NCBI GenBank assembly: GCA_024642605.1
Contig: JAHEAT010000004.1
Span: 17,150-81,149, forward strand
Source: Microbacteriaceae bacterium
GTDB taxonomy: Bacteria; Actinomycetota; Actinomycetes; Actinomycetales; Microbacteriaceae
DNA length: 64,000 nt
Reading direction: 5' to 3'
Every line of letters begins with the position of its first letter. Position 1 is the stretch's first letter. This document shows, piece by piece, positions 52,696 to 60,978 of this stretch. Under the pieces are notes generated by a model. That model was not told where the DNA came from and did not search any database. It saw only the letters and a program-made list of their open reading frames with translations. The translations under genes and the position numbers were made by a program.

Positions 52696-54108
52696 ATGAC
52701 CAAACTTGCGTTCTTCAACCTGCCAGACGTTGGCGAAGGCCTTACCGAAGCCGAGATTGTCTCTTGGAAAGTTAAGGCCGGCGACACCGTCAGCGTTAAC
52801 CAGATCATCGTAGAAATCGAAACCGCCAAGTCGCTGGTTGAGCTTCCTTGCCCGTTCGCCGGAGTGGTTAGCGAACTCATGGCCAAGGAGGGCGACACCG
52901 TTGAGGTTGGCAACCCGATCATCTCGGTGACCGTGCCAGACACTACAAACAATTCGGCCGTCACCACTTCGATTCCGGTTATCGCCGAAAACGCAGCCAG
53001 CGCGCACCAGGCCGTTGCCGATGCAGCCGCGTCGGTTTCGGTTGAAGCGAAGAACCCAACCTTGGTTGGTTATGGCGTTTCAAACTCGGTCGCCAACTCG
53101 CGTCGTCGTCGCCCGGGGGCAGTGAACCCACCGGTTGCTCCAGGAGCATCGCCGGGCTTCACCAACCCTTCGGCTCCGGCCACCACCGCCATCCCGGTTA
53201 TCGCCGAGGCGGCAGCGCAAGGCGCGCTCAACCTTCCGGCTACTCCAGACGGCGTAATTGCCAAGCCGCCGGTTCGCAAACTTGCCAAAGACCTAAACGT
53301 CGACCTTGCCAAGATTTCGGGCACCGGCCTCGGCGGCGAAATCACACGTGAAGACGTAATGGGTGGCGCGCAGCAGGCATCGGTGTTTAGAAACCTCAGC
53401 ACTCCGGCTCCTAAGAGTGAGCGCGAGGAGCGCATCCCGGTAAAGGGCGTGCGCAAGGCGATTGCCAACGCGATGGTTTCGAGCGCTTTCACCGCACCGC
53501 ACGTGAGCATCTTTGTTGACGTCGACGCCACCCGCACCATGGAGTATGTGAAGCGCCTAAAGGTGTCAACCGACTTCGCCGGCGTGAAGGTAACCCCGCT
53601 CTTGATCATGGCCAAGGCCATGATTTGGGCGATTCGCCGCAACCCGATGGTCAACTCTACTTTCACCGACGAAGAGATCATCGTTCACAACTTCGTCAAC
53701 TTCGGTATCGCTGCAGCGACCCCTCGAGGCTTGATTGTTCCGAACATCAAGGATGCCGACAAGATGTCGATGCTCGAACTTGCCGAGGCTATCGGCCAGT
53801 TGGCAGCCACCGCGCGCGACGGCAAAACTACGCCTGCCGACATGAAAGACGGAACGATCACCATCACCAACATCGGTGTCTTTGGCGTCGACACCGGAAC
53901 CCCGATCTTGAACCCTGGTGAAGTTGCCATTGTGGCTCTCGGTTCGATTCGCCCTAAGCCTTGGGTGGTCAACAACGAGATTCAGGTTCGCCAGGTAACC
54001 ACCATCGGCGCCACCTTCGACCACCGAGTGGTTGACGGCGACGTAGCCAGTCGCTTTGTGCAAGACGTCGCCTCGGTTATCGAAGAGCCAGCGCTTCTTC
54101 TTGACTAG
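52696..54108 (+). CDS. 2-oxoacid dehydrogenase E2 component (dihydrolipoyl acyltransferase)
   Basis: E2 core (470 aa): one lipoyl domain with Lys45 in [12 protein letters not shown], an Ala/Pro/Val linker containing two near-identical segments ([11 protein letters not shown] and [11 protein letters not shown]), a peripheral subunit-binding domain [29 protein letters not shown], and the catalytic domain ending in [10 protein letters not shown] with His443 and Asp447. One lipoyl domain is common for branched-chain E2. No E3 gene is adjacent, so a shared lipoamide dehydrogenase from elsewhere is expected. Confidence 0.93.
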   Translation: MTKLAFFNLPDVGEGLTEAEIVSWKVKAGDTVSVNQIIVEIETAKSLVELPCPFAGVVSELMAKEGDTVEVGNPIISVTVPDTTNNSAVTTSIPVIAENAASAHQAVADAAASVSVEAKNPTLVGYGVSNSVANSRRRRPGAVNPPVAPGASPGFTNPSAPATTAIPVIAEAAAQGALNLPATPDGVIAKPPVRKLAKDLNVDLAKISGTGLGGEITREDVMGGAQQASVFRNLSTPAPKSEREERIPVKGVRKAIANAMVSSAFTAPHVSIFVDVDATRTMEYVKRLKVSTDFAGVKVTPLLIMAKAMIWAIRRNPMVNSTFTDEEIIVHNFVNFGIAAATPRGLIVPNIKDADKMSMLELAEAIGQLAATARDGKTTPADMKDGTITITNIGVFGVDTGTPILNPGEVAIVALGSIRPKPWVVNNEIQVRQVTTIGATFDHRVVDGDVASRFVQDVASVIEEPALLLD

Positions 54109-54124
54109 CTCGAGGGAGTAAGCA

Positions 54125-54589
54125 ATGAGAGTATCGAAACCGCAAATAGCCGGTCTGCTTCTGGCTCTCTACGGACTGATTTACCTGACCATTTTGGTTC
54201 TGCCCGATGAGTGGCTCAAGATCGATTCGATCTTCGAGTTCTACGAATACGACGGCGTTACCGCCACCTTGATGCTGCTGCGCTTTTTGGTTGGGCCGCT
54301 AGTTGCCCTGATAGCGGGTTTGCTTAGTTTTCTTCCAACGTTTGATGCGCTTTACTCCCACATCAATACGGTGCTGGTATCTGCAGCCTCACTAGCAATC
54401 GGATTCACGTTTGCCTACATATTGATTTCGGCTGGCCACGAACAGGGTTCGGTTTTTGGCGAACTAATCGGTTACCCGGGAGAAACTGCGTCGTTTTGGA
54501 TTCTGGTGCGCTTAGCTCTTCTGTTGGCCATCGCGGCTCTGGTGATCTCAACGCGCGAACTTCGCAAGCAGCCGCACGAAAATAAGTAG
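54125..54589 (+). CDS. Four-helix membrane protein, hypothetical
   Basis: Protein of 154 aa with four membrane segments (about 8-26, 49-68, 77-103, 123-142) and a basic tail. It follows the E2 gene by 16 bases, with GAGGGAG before the ATG, and so probably belongs to that operon. I do not recognise a family; the position is the only functional hint. Confidence 0.7.
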   Translation: MRVSKPQIAGLLLALYGLIYLTILVLPDEWLKIDSIFEFYEYDGVTATLMLLRFLVGPLVALIAGLLSFLPTFDALYSHINTVLVSAASLAIGFTFAYILISAGHEQGSVFGELIGYPGETASFWILVRLALLLAIAALVISTRELRKQPHENK

Positions 54590-54619
54590 GGTCGCCCGCC
54601 ACCCCCTCCAAGTGTCTTA

Positions 54620-54649
54620 TTGACAATCATTATCAGTAAGACTTAGGCT
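54620..54649 (+). promoter_or_regulatory. znuA promoter overlapped by a Fur/Zur-type box
   Basis: TGACAATCATTATCA (54621-54635) is a 7-1-7 Fur-family palindrome with two mismatched pairs or fewer. The -35 TTGACA (54620-54625) is inside it; TAGGCT (54644-54649) is an 18-base-spaced -10. The expected start point falls at or next to the znuA ATG (54656), so the mRNA is probably leaderless. Zur itself is the fourth gene downstream. Confidence 0.75.
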
Positions 54650-54655
54650 GGCAAC

Positions 54656-55585
54656 ATGTTCGCCACCTCAGCCCAGCGCCGTGCAATGCGCTCGCTCGCG
54701 GTAGCCGCCACCGCTGCGGCTCTGGCAACATCACTCACTTCATGCGCCACCTCAGCCACCGGCTGGAAGGCCGGCACCGGCCCAATCAAAATTGTCGCAA
54801 GCACCGATGTTTGGGGTTCGATGGCAAACCTGATTGCCGGCGACACCGCCACGGTCACCGCACTCATCTCTAACTCCAACCAAGATCCCCACTCGTTCGA
54901 AGCCTCGGCTCGCGATCAGTTGGCGGTCAACGAAGCCGACATCGTCATTATGAACGGAGGCGGTTACGACGACTTCGTCGAAAAGATGATTGCCGCCGAC
55001 CCCACCCCCGCCATCGTGGTGAATGCGTTCAAGGCGGCCGGCGACGATGCCAGCCGAAACGAGCACATCTGGTTCGATGTCGACCAATCGGGTGATGTCG
55101 CGGCAGTAATAGCCGGTGCCATCGAGGCCGTCGATTCGCGCGCATCCGAGAAGGTTTGGGCCAACCTCGACGCCCTTCGCGGTCAACTTGCTACCCGAAA
55201 AGCCACGCTCAACACAATGAAAACAGCCGCCACCTGCGGCAATGTCTTTGCCACCGAGCCCTTAATTGACTACCTGCTCGAAGATGCTGGCTGCACCAAC
55301 CTCACGCCCGAAGAATACGCGCGAGCCATCGAAGAAGAGCGCGATGTGCCACCGGCTGCACTCAACGAGGCGAAACAGATTCTGCAAGGCGACATCGAGT
55401 TCATCGCGGTGAACGCCTCGGTAACTTCGAGCCAGATCAGCTCGCTCATCGAGGGCGCGAAGCCGGGCATCCCGGTGTATTCGTTTAGCGAATTGCTGCC
55501 TCAAGACCCAGACACCTTTGCCTACCGGGGCGATTACCTGGCCATGCTCGATGGTGCGATAGCCGAGATAGAAGGCAAGCAGTGA
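54656..55585 (+). CDS. znuA: Zinc ABC transporter substrate-binding lipoprotein
   Basis: Cluster A-I metal-binding protein (309 aa). The lipoprotein signal ends in the lipobox LTSC with Cys30. Zinc ligands are likely the His in QDPHSFEASA, the His in RNEHIWFDVD and a later acidic residue. No long His/Asp-rich metal loop is present. It delivers Zn2+ to ZnuBC; manganese cannot be excluded from sequence alone, but the zur gene in the operon favours zinc. It has no ribosome-binding site, consistent with leaderless translation. Confidence 0.9.
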   Translation: MFATSAQRRAMRSLAVAATAAALATSLTSCATSATGWKAGTGPIKIVASTDVWGSMANLIAGDTATVTALISNSNQDPHSFEASARDQLAVNEADIVIMNGGGYDDFVEKMIAADPTPAIVVNAFKAAGDDASRNEHIWFDVDQSGDVAAVIAGAIEAVDSRASEKVWANLDALRGQLATRKATLNTMKTAATCGNVFATEPLIDYLLEDAGCTNLTPEEYARAIEEERDVPPAALNEAKQILQGDIEFIAVNASVTSSQISSLIEGAKPGIPVYSFSELLPQDPDTFAYRGDYLAMLDGAIAEIEGKQ

Positions 55586-56376
55586 GTCAACCAATTCTCA
55601 AGGTAGAGGGCGCGACACTCGCCTTCGACGACAAAACCCTCTGGAGCAACCTCAACCTCGAGGTAGCACCGGGTGAATTTATCGCGGTGCTCGGCACCAA
55701 CGGTTCGGGCAAGACCTCGCTGCTCAAAGCAATTCTCGGGCAGGTAAAGCTTTCGGCCGGCACCGTAAAGCTCGCCGGTAAAAGCACCGGTCACGGCTCG
55801 CAAAACATCGGCTACATTCCGCAGCACCGCTCGGCAGGTGCGGCACCGATGCTGGCGCGCGACCTTCTGCGTATGGGCCTGAGTGGGCACCGTTACGGAT
55901 TCTCGCTGCATCCCAGAGCCGACCGCGCGCGGGTGAACCACATCTTGGATTGCATCGACGGCCACAACCTCGCCAACCAGCCGATTGCCGAACTTTCGGG
56001 TGGTCAGCTGCAACGCTTCAGGGTGGGCCAGGCGGTCATCGATGAACCCGACTTGATCTTGGCCGACGAACCGCTGAGTGCACTCGACCTAGCGCAGCAA
56101 AAGAACGTGGCCGACCTGCTCGACCAAGAGCGCAAGGAACACTCGGCAGCAGTGATCTTTGTGACTCACGACGTCAACCCGATTCTGGGCATGGTCGATC
56201 GGGTGCTTTACTTTGCCAATGGCCAATACAAAATCGGCACTCCCGACGAGGTGTTGCGCAGCGAAGTGCTGAGCGAGCTCTACGGCACCGAGATCGACGT
56301 GGTTCGCAACCAGGGCCGCATCGCGGTGCTCGGCACGCAAACCCACGATCACCACCCCGACGAGGAGTGGGCATGA
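55582..56376 (+). CDS. znuC: Zinc ABC transporter ATP-binding protein
   Basis: ABC ATPase (264 aa). Walker A GTNGSGKTS (38-46), signature LSGGQLQRFRVGQAV, Walker B LILADEPLSALD and the switch His in IFVTHDVNPI. The C-terminus ends in a His-rich tail (THDHHPDEEWA) that might bind metal. The start overlaps znuA by 4 bases and the stop overlaps znuB, so the operon is translationally coupled throughout. Confidence 0.94.
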   Translation: MSQPILKVEGATLAFDDKTLWSNLNLEVAPGEFIAVLGTNGSGKTSLLKAILGQVKLSAGTVKLAGKSTGHGSQNIGYIPQHRSAGAAPMLARDLLRMGLSGHRYGFSLHPRADRARVNHILDCIDGHNLANQPIAELSGGQLQRFRVGQAVIDEPDLILADEPLSALDLAQQKNVADLLDQERKEHSAAVIFVTHDVNPILGMVDRVLYFANGQYKIGTPDEVLRSEVLSELYGTEIDVVRNQGRIAVLGTQTHDHHPDEEWA

Positions 56377-57197
56377 TTTTCAACTTCGATAACTATGGCC
56401 AGCTCATTCCGCTGGTTGCCAACTCGCTCATCGCCGCGGTTCTGCTCGGCTTGGTCGGCGGCCTCATCGGCATCTTCGTGATGACCCGAGACATGTCGTT
56501 TGCCGTGCACGGCATCAGCGAGCTGTCGTTTGCCGGTGCTTCGATCGCGTTGCTCTTGGGCGTAGATGTAGTGGCCGGCTCAATCGGAGGCTCGCTAGTT
56601 GCTGCACTCATCATTGGAGTGCTGGGTCAGCGCGCTAAAGACCGCAACTCGATGATTGCCGTGCTGATGCCCTTCGGCTTAGGGCTCGGCATTGTCGCGC
56701 TCTCGCTATATCAGGGTCGAGCCGCCAACAAGTTCGGTTTACTCACCGGTCAGATCGTTGCCGTCGATACCGTTGCGCTGTCTTGGCTGGCCACGATTTC
56801 GCTCATCATCATCGTTGTGCTCGCGGTCATCTGGCGCCCACTCACCTTCGCCTCGCTCGACCCAGAGGTTGCCGAGGCCAGGGGTGTCAAAACCGGAGCT
56901 CTCTCGGTGGCCTTCTTGGTGCTGCTCGCGCTCGCGGTGGCTGCCAGCGTTCAGGTGGTTGGGGCCCTTCTGGTGTTGAGCCTGCTGGTTACCCCGGCGG
57001 CGTCGGCGCTTAGAGTTACGTCTTCGCCCAAGTTGGCCCCCGTTTTGAGCGTTGGCTTCGCACTCGTTTCGGCGGTCGGCGGCATTCTGCTGGCGCTCGG
57101 CGGCGGACTGCCGATCAGCCCTTACATCACCACGGTTTCGTTCGCCATCTACCTAATCTGTCGCCTGATTGCATGGATGCGCGGGCGCACCCAATGA
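56373..57197 (+). CDS. znuB: Zinc ABC transporter permease
   Basis: ABC-3 family permease (274 aa from ATG 56373, which overlaps the znuC stop as ATGA). Seven to nine helices; DMSFAVHGISELSFAGASIALLLGV is the conserved segment facing the ATPase, and VVGALLVLSLLVTPAASAL the C-terminal signature. A GTG two codons earlier is possible. The stop overlaps the zur start. Confidence 0.94.
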   Translation: MIFNFDNYGQLIPLVANSLIAAVLLGLVGGLIGIFVMTRDMSFAVHGISELSFAGASIALLLGVDVVAGSIGGSLVAALIIGVLGQRAKDRNSMIAVLMPFGLGLGIVALSLYQGRAANKFGLLTGQIVAVDTVALSWLATISLIIIVVLAVIWRPLTFASLDPEVAEARGVKTGALSVAFLVLLALAVAASVQVVGALLVLSLLVTPAASALRVTSSPKLAPVLSVGFALVSAVGGILLALGGGLPISPYITTVSFAIYLICRLIAWMRGRTQ

Positions 57198-57580
57198 GCA
57201 CGCCGACCAAGCGCAACACCTGGCAGAAAGACGCGGTGAAACACGCGCTTTCGGAGGCATCCGGGTTTGTTAGCGCGCAGCAGTTGCATCAGGTGCTTCA
57301 CGCGCACGGCTCACCCATTGGTTTGGCCACCGTTTATCGGGCGCTGGCCGACCTGGCAGTCAACGGCGATGCCGACAGCATCACCTCAACCGACGGGCAG
57401 TTGCTCTACCGCGCCTGCGGCACTTCGCACCATCACCACCTTATTTGTCGAGAGTGTGGCAAGACCGTTGAGATCGACGCCGACTCCGTTGAAGGCTGGG
57501 CCGAGAAGGTTGCTGGGCAGCACGGCTTCAGAAATTCGAGCCATACGGTGGAGATTTTTGGGCTTTGCTCCGATTGCTGA
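57194..57580 (+). CDS. zur: Zinc uptake regulator Zur (Fur family)
   Basis: Fur-family metalloregulator (128 aa). The winged helix includes HGSPIGLATVYRALADLAVNGDADSI; metal ligands are expected in SHHHHLICRECGKTVEID and in FGLCSDC, whose two CxxC pairs form the structural zinc site. ATG 57194 overlaps the znuB stop; a longer frame opening at 57173 lies inside znuB and was not used. Encoded in the zinc-uptake operon, so it likely represses its own transcription through the box at 54621. Confidence 0.93.
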   Translation: MSTPTKRNTWQKDAVKHALSEASGFVSAQQLHQVLHAHGSPIGLATVYRALADLAVNGDADSITSTDGQLLYRACGTSHHHHLICRECGKTVEIDADSVEGWAEKVAGQHGFRNSSHTVEIFGLCSDC

Positions 57581-57710
57581 AATAAAAACTTGCTTAAGCC
57601 CTAGAAACTCGCCTAAACTTGAGCAGTTGCCATGTGCAACCCTAGTTTTCACTCAAGCCAAAAGCTAAATCCCAATTGTGGGTATTGCTGGCTTGCCTAA
57701 AGGAGAAGAA

Positions 57711-57947
57711 ATGGCAGCTTACTGTCAGGTGACTCAGACTGGCCCACAGTTCGGCCACGCTGTGTCGCACGCTCAGAACAAGACCAAGCGTCGCTTCAAC
57801 CCAAACATTCAGAAGAAGACTTACTTTGTTCCTTCGCTGAAGCGCAACGTAACCCTCACCCTCAGTGCCCGCGGCATCAAGGTAATCGACGCTCGTGGTA
57901 TCGAGTCGGTTATTGCAGAGCTTCTTGCACGTGGCGAGAAGATCTAA
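57711..57947 (+). CDS. rpmB: 50S ribosomal protein L28, cysteine-poor form
   Basis: L28 (78 aa from ATG 57711, preceded by AAAGGAG). It reads [20 protein letters not shown], then [17 protein letters not shown]. Only one Cys is present instead of the C-x2-C pairs of the zinc-binding form, so this is the C-minus type. First of rpmB-rpmG-rpsN. The 130-base gap after zur has no Zur-like palindrome, so despite the neighbourhood zinc control is not evident. Confidence 0.95.
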   Translation: MAAYCQVTQTGPQFGHAVSHAQNKTKRRFNPNIQKKTYFVPSLKRNVTLTLSARGIKVIDARGIESVIAELLARGEKI

Positions 57948-57961
57948 GGAGCCGAAGCTAA

Positions 57962-58132
57962 ATGGCTAAGAAAGACAAGGACATTCGTCCGATCATCAAG
58001 CTGAAGTCGACTGCCGGCACCGGTTACACCTACGTAACCAAGAAGAACCGCCGCAACGACCCAGACCGCATCGTTCTAAAGAAGTACGACCCAGTAGTGC
58101 GTCAGCACGTTGAATTCCGCGAGGAGCGTTAA
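57962..58132 (+). CDS. rpmG: 50S ribosomal protein L33, cysteine-free form
   Basis: L33 of 56 aa: [20 protein letters not shown], then [24 protein letters not shown], with no cysteine at all (zinc-independent form). It starts 14 bases after rpmB with AAGGAG in the gap and ends 3 bases before rpsN. Confidence 0.96.
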   Translation: MAKKDKDIRPIIKLKSTAGTGYTYVTKKNRRNDPDRIVLKKYDPVVRQHVEFREER

Positions 58133-58135
58133 TAG

Positions 58136-58441
58136 ATGGCTAAGAAAAGCAAGATTGCTCGTAACGAGCAGCGCAAGGTAATCGTTGAGCGCTACGCAGC
58201 TCAGCGCCTAGCCCTAAAGAAGGCGCTTGTCGACCCAACCAGCACCGACGCAGAGCGCGAAGCCGCTCGCCTAGGTCTGCAAAAGCTTCCACGCAACGCA
58301 TCGCCGGTTCGTGTTCGCAGCCGCGACGCAATCGACGGTCGTCCTCGTGGTGTGCTCACCAAGTTCGGTCTTTCGCGTGTTCGCTTTCGCGACATGGCCC
58401 ACAAGGGTGAACTGCCAGGTATTACCAAGTCGTCCTGGTAA
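58136..58441 (+). CDS. rpsN: 30S ribosomal protein S14, cysteine-free form
   Basis: S14 (101 aa) of the long, zinc-independent type: [57 protein letters not shown] and a [11 protein letters not shown] end. The short zinc-binding form would be 61 aa with two CxxC motifs. Last gene of the three-gene ribosomal cluster, followed by a strong terminator. Confidence 0.97.
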   Translation: MAKKSKIARNEQRKVIVERYAAQRLALKKALVDPTSTDAEREAARLGLQKLPRNASPVRVRSRDAIDGRPRGVLTKFGLSRVRFRDMAHKGELPGITKSSW

Positions 58442-58455
58442 ATCACAAGTTTTAG

Positions 58456-58486
58456 AAAACCCGCCGGTTCGCCGGCGGGTTTTTTG
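58456..58486 (+). terminator. Rho-independent terminator after rpsN
   Basis: ACCCGCCGG (58459-58467), loop TTCG, CCGGCGGGT (58472-58480), then a run of six T. Textbook structure. Confidence 0.95.
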
Positions 58487-58617
58487 CTTAAAACCGCGTG
58501 GTTAAGCCTAAGTAACGGCTTCGCAACACGCCGAAACAAATAACAAGCGCTTTAGTGCTGGGGGCTAATGTGAAAGGGACAGTACGTCACAAAACGTCTA
58601 AAGTCCAGGAGGACATC

Positions 58618-58902
58618 ATGGCTAACACCCTAAACAAGGGCGACCTAGTTGCCGCAGTAGCAGCACACACCGGTGAGTCACAGGCAGCCGTCAACCGCGT
58701 AGTTGACGCTCTGTTCGAGACCATCGCAAAGACCGTTGCCGCTGGCGACAAGGTCACCATCCCAGGCTGGCTATCGGTTTCGAAGGGACACCGCTCGGCT
58801 CGCACCGGACGCAACCCACAGACCGGCGCAACCATCCAGATTGCAGCTTCGAACACCGTTAAGGTTTCTGCAGGCAGCAAGCTAAAGGCAGCCGTCAAGT
58901 AG
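58618..58902 (+). CDS. hup: HU family DNA-binding protein
   Basis: Histone-like protein of 94 aa from ATG 58618 (AGGAGG upstream). The core reads MANTLNKGDLVAAVAAHTGE, with GWLSVSKGHRSARTGRNPQTG forming the DNA-bending arm. It lacks the long Lys/Ala-rich tail of mycobacterial HupB, so it is the plain HU type. Monocistronic between two terminators; the 176-base upstream gap should hold its promoter. Confidence 0.96.
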   Translation: MANTLNKGDLVAAVAAHTGESQAAVNRVVDALFETIAKTVAAGDKVTIPGWLSVSKGHRSARTGRNPQTGATIQIAASNTVKVSAGSKLKAAVK

Positions 58903-58921
58903 TCTTCACTACTCAAGCTTT

Positions 58922-58952
58922 AGGCGTCGACGAAAGTCGGCGCCTTTTGCTT
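58922..58952 (+). terminator. Rho-independent terminator after hup
   Basis: AGGCGTCGAC (58922-58931), loop GAAA, GTCGGCGCCT (58936-58945; one T-G pair), followed by TTT. Confidence 0.85.
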
Positions 58953-58995
58953 TAACCGAGATCGGCAATGTCGGTTTAGTGCCTAGGCTTAACGG

Positions 58996-60975
58996 GTGAA
59001 CAAATCCCCAACCGCTCGCCCTTTCGCCTTGGTGGCATTGGCGACCGTTGGCGCAGTGGCGTTGGTCTCGGTGGGTTTGATCGCTTCGATAACCGGGCTC
59101 ACCAACCCGTTGCAACTTGCCGACCCGGGCGATGTAGTGCGCTGGGGGTTGCCTGCTCTCAAGGCCGCAACCAACGTGGCAATGGCCGTTGCCATCGGTG
59201 GGTCGGTATTCGCAGCTTTTGCACTGGCCGATAAAACTCGCGAGCTCGGTCGCGCGCTAAACATAGTTGCCGGGGCCTCGGTGGCCTGGGTGCTAATCGG
59301 TTCGGTCGGCTACCTCTTCACCTACCTTTCAATCACCGGCAGCCCGCTAAGTTTCGATGCGACTTTTACTGCTGGTCTTCAACTGTTCATCACACAGATC
59401 GCACTCGGTCAGGCTCTGGCGCTCAACCTGGCTGGCGGGCTGCTGCTCGCCACCCTTGCCCTCATGGTGCGTTCGCTCAAGTCGACTTTTTGGCTCGCGG
59501 CCATTGGGCTCGCATCCATCGTTCCACTCGCAGTTTCTGGCCACGCGGCCGGAACCAGCAATCACGCCATGGCGGTTAACTCAATCGGCATGCACCTCGT
59601 GGCAATCGTCATTTGGGTTGGCGGCTTGGTGGTGGTTACCATCGTGGCTCGTGGCCAGGTGATCGAGCAGCAGCGCACTTTGCTCGCCCGCTACTCAACC
59701 TTGGCTCTTGCCGCCTTTGCGCTAACCGCCGTTTCGGGCGCCGCGTCAGCCTTAGCTCGCATCAGCCTGCCTCAACTTTTTTCAACCACCTACGGCAACC
59801 TCGTGCTGGCCAAGGTGGCGGCTCTGATTCTTCTGGGATGCCTCGGCGCGGCCTACCGCCTAAGGCTCCTGCGGCGCATTGATGAAGCCACCGGCAACCG
59901 CGTCTTCTGGAATCTGGCCACAGCCGAACTTGCTCTCATGGGGCTTGCCGTTGGTTTGGCCACGGCGCTCGCTCGCACCGGCGCGCCCGCAGCTACCAAC
60001 CTCGTGCAAAACCCGAGCCCCGCGCGCATCCTTACCGGGTCTGATGTGCCAGCAGAACTCACGCTCGGGCGCTGGTTCTCGGAGTGGCGCTTCGACTTGG
60101 TGTGGGCAACCATTTGCGTGGTGGCGGCCGGCGCCTACATTTGGGGAGTGGTTCGACTCAAACGTCGCGGTGACAGCTGGTCGATCGCGCGCACGTTATC
60201 TTGGCTGGCCGGCCTCGGTTTGCTGTTCTACATCACCAACGGTGCAATCAACGCTTATCAGGAGTACCTCTTTTCGGTGCACATGATTGGCCACATGCTG
60301 ATAAGCATGGGTGTGCCGGTGCTGTTAGTGCCAGGTGCCCCGATCACGCTGCTGCTTCGTGCCGTTGCCAAACGTAGCGACGAATCGCGCGGAGTGCGCG
60401 AGTGGGTGCTCTGGGCCGTTCACACTCCTTGGGCTCGGTTTGTTTCGCACCCGATTTTTGCTGCCGTCAACTTTGCAGCTTCGCTCGTGCTCTTCTACTT
60501 CACTCCGGCGTTTTCGTGGTCGGTTCACGATCACCTCGGTCACGAGTGGATGACCGTGCACTTCTTGATTACGGGTTACCTGTTTGTGCAGGCGATTATC
60601 GGTATCGATCCGGGGCCGCATCGCATCGCGTATCCGGTGCGTCTGATGTTGCTTATTGGCACGCTCGCCTTTCACGCCTTCTTCGGCCTTGCCCTCATGG
60701 ATGGCGCTTCGCTGCTGCTGCCCGAATGGTATGGGGCAATGGGGCGCCTTTGGGGCTCAACGCCCATCGCCGACCAACACGATGGTGGAGCTATTGCGTG
60801 GGGTATCGGTGAATTGCCGACCGCGGTGCTTACGATTATCGTCTCGGTGCAATGGGCCAGGGCAGATCAGCGTGACTCCACGCGTCTTGACCGCGCCTCT
60901 GACCGCTCGGGCAATCAAGATTTAGAAGATTACAACGCCATGCTGGCCCGTCTAGCTAAGCGTGAGGAACGGTAG
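58996..60975 (+). CDS. CopD/cytochrome c oxidase assembly (CtaG) fusion membrane protein
   Basis: Large polytopic protein (659 aa, GTG start). The first half (about 1-330) is a CopD-like copper-resistance domain with SGHAAGTSNHAMAVNSIGMHLVAIVIWVGG. The second half (about 345-620) is a caa3_CtaG domain with FSVHMIGHMLISMGVPVLLVPGAPITLLLRA, HPIFAAVNFA and a LGHEWMTVHFLITGYLF segment, whose His and Met residues may carry copper. The fusion is common in actinobacteria and links copper import with cytochrome oxidase maturation. The helicase gene follows after 3 bases. Confidence 0.93.
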   Translation: MNKSPTARPFALVALATVGAVALVSVGLIASITGLTNPLQLADPGDVVRWGLPALKAATNVAMAVAIGGSVFAAFALADKTRELGRALNIVAGASVAWVLIGSVGYLFTYLSITGSPLSFDATFTAGLQLFITQIALGQALALNLAGGLLLATLALMVRSLKSTFWLAAIGLASIVPLAVSGHAAGTSNHAMAVNSIGMHLVAIVIWVGGLVVVTIVARGQVIEQQRTLLARYSTLALAAFALTAVSGAASALARISLPQLFSTTYGNLVLAKVAALILLGCLGAAYRLRLLRRIDEATGNRVFWNLATAELALMGLAVGLATALARTGAPAATNLVQNPSPARILTGSDVPAELTLGRWFSEWRFDLVWATICVVAAGAYIWGVVRLKRRGDSWSIARTLSWLAGLGLLFYITNGAINAYQEYLFSVHMIGHMLISMGVPVLLVPGAPITLLLRAVAKRSDESRGVREWVLWAVHTPWARFVSHPIFAAVNFAASLVLFYFTPAFSWSVHDHLGHEWMTVHFLITGYLFVQAIIGIDPGPHRIAYPVRLMLLIGTLAFHAFFGLALMDGASLLLPEWYGAMGRLWGSTPIADQHDGGAIAWGIGELPTAVLTIIVSVQWARADQRDSTRLDRASDRSGNQDLEDYNAMLARLAKREER

Positions 60976-60978
60976 TTA

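Noticed and set aside
53001..53210. Two similar IPVIAE segments in E2 as evidence for a second lipoyl domain
   Set aside because: They lie in the flexible linker and lack the lipoyl-lysine motif; only one lipoyl domain is present.
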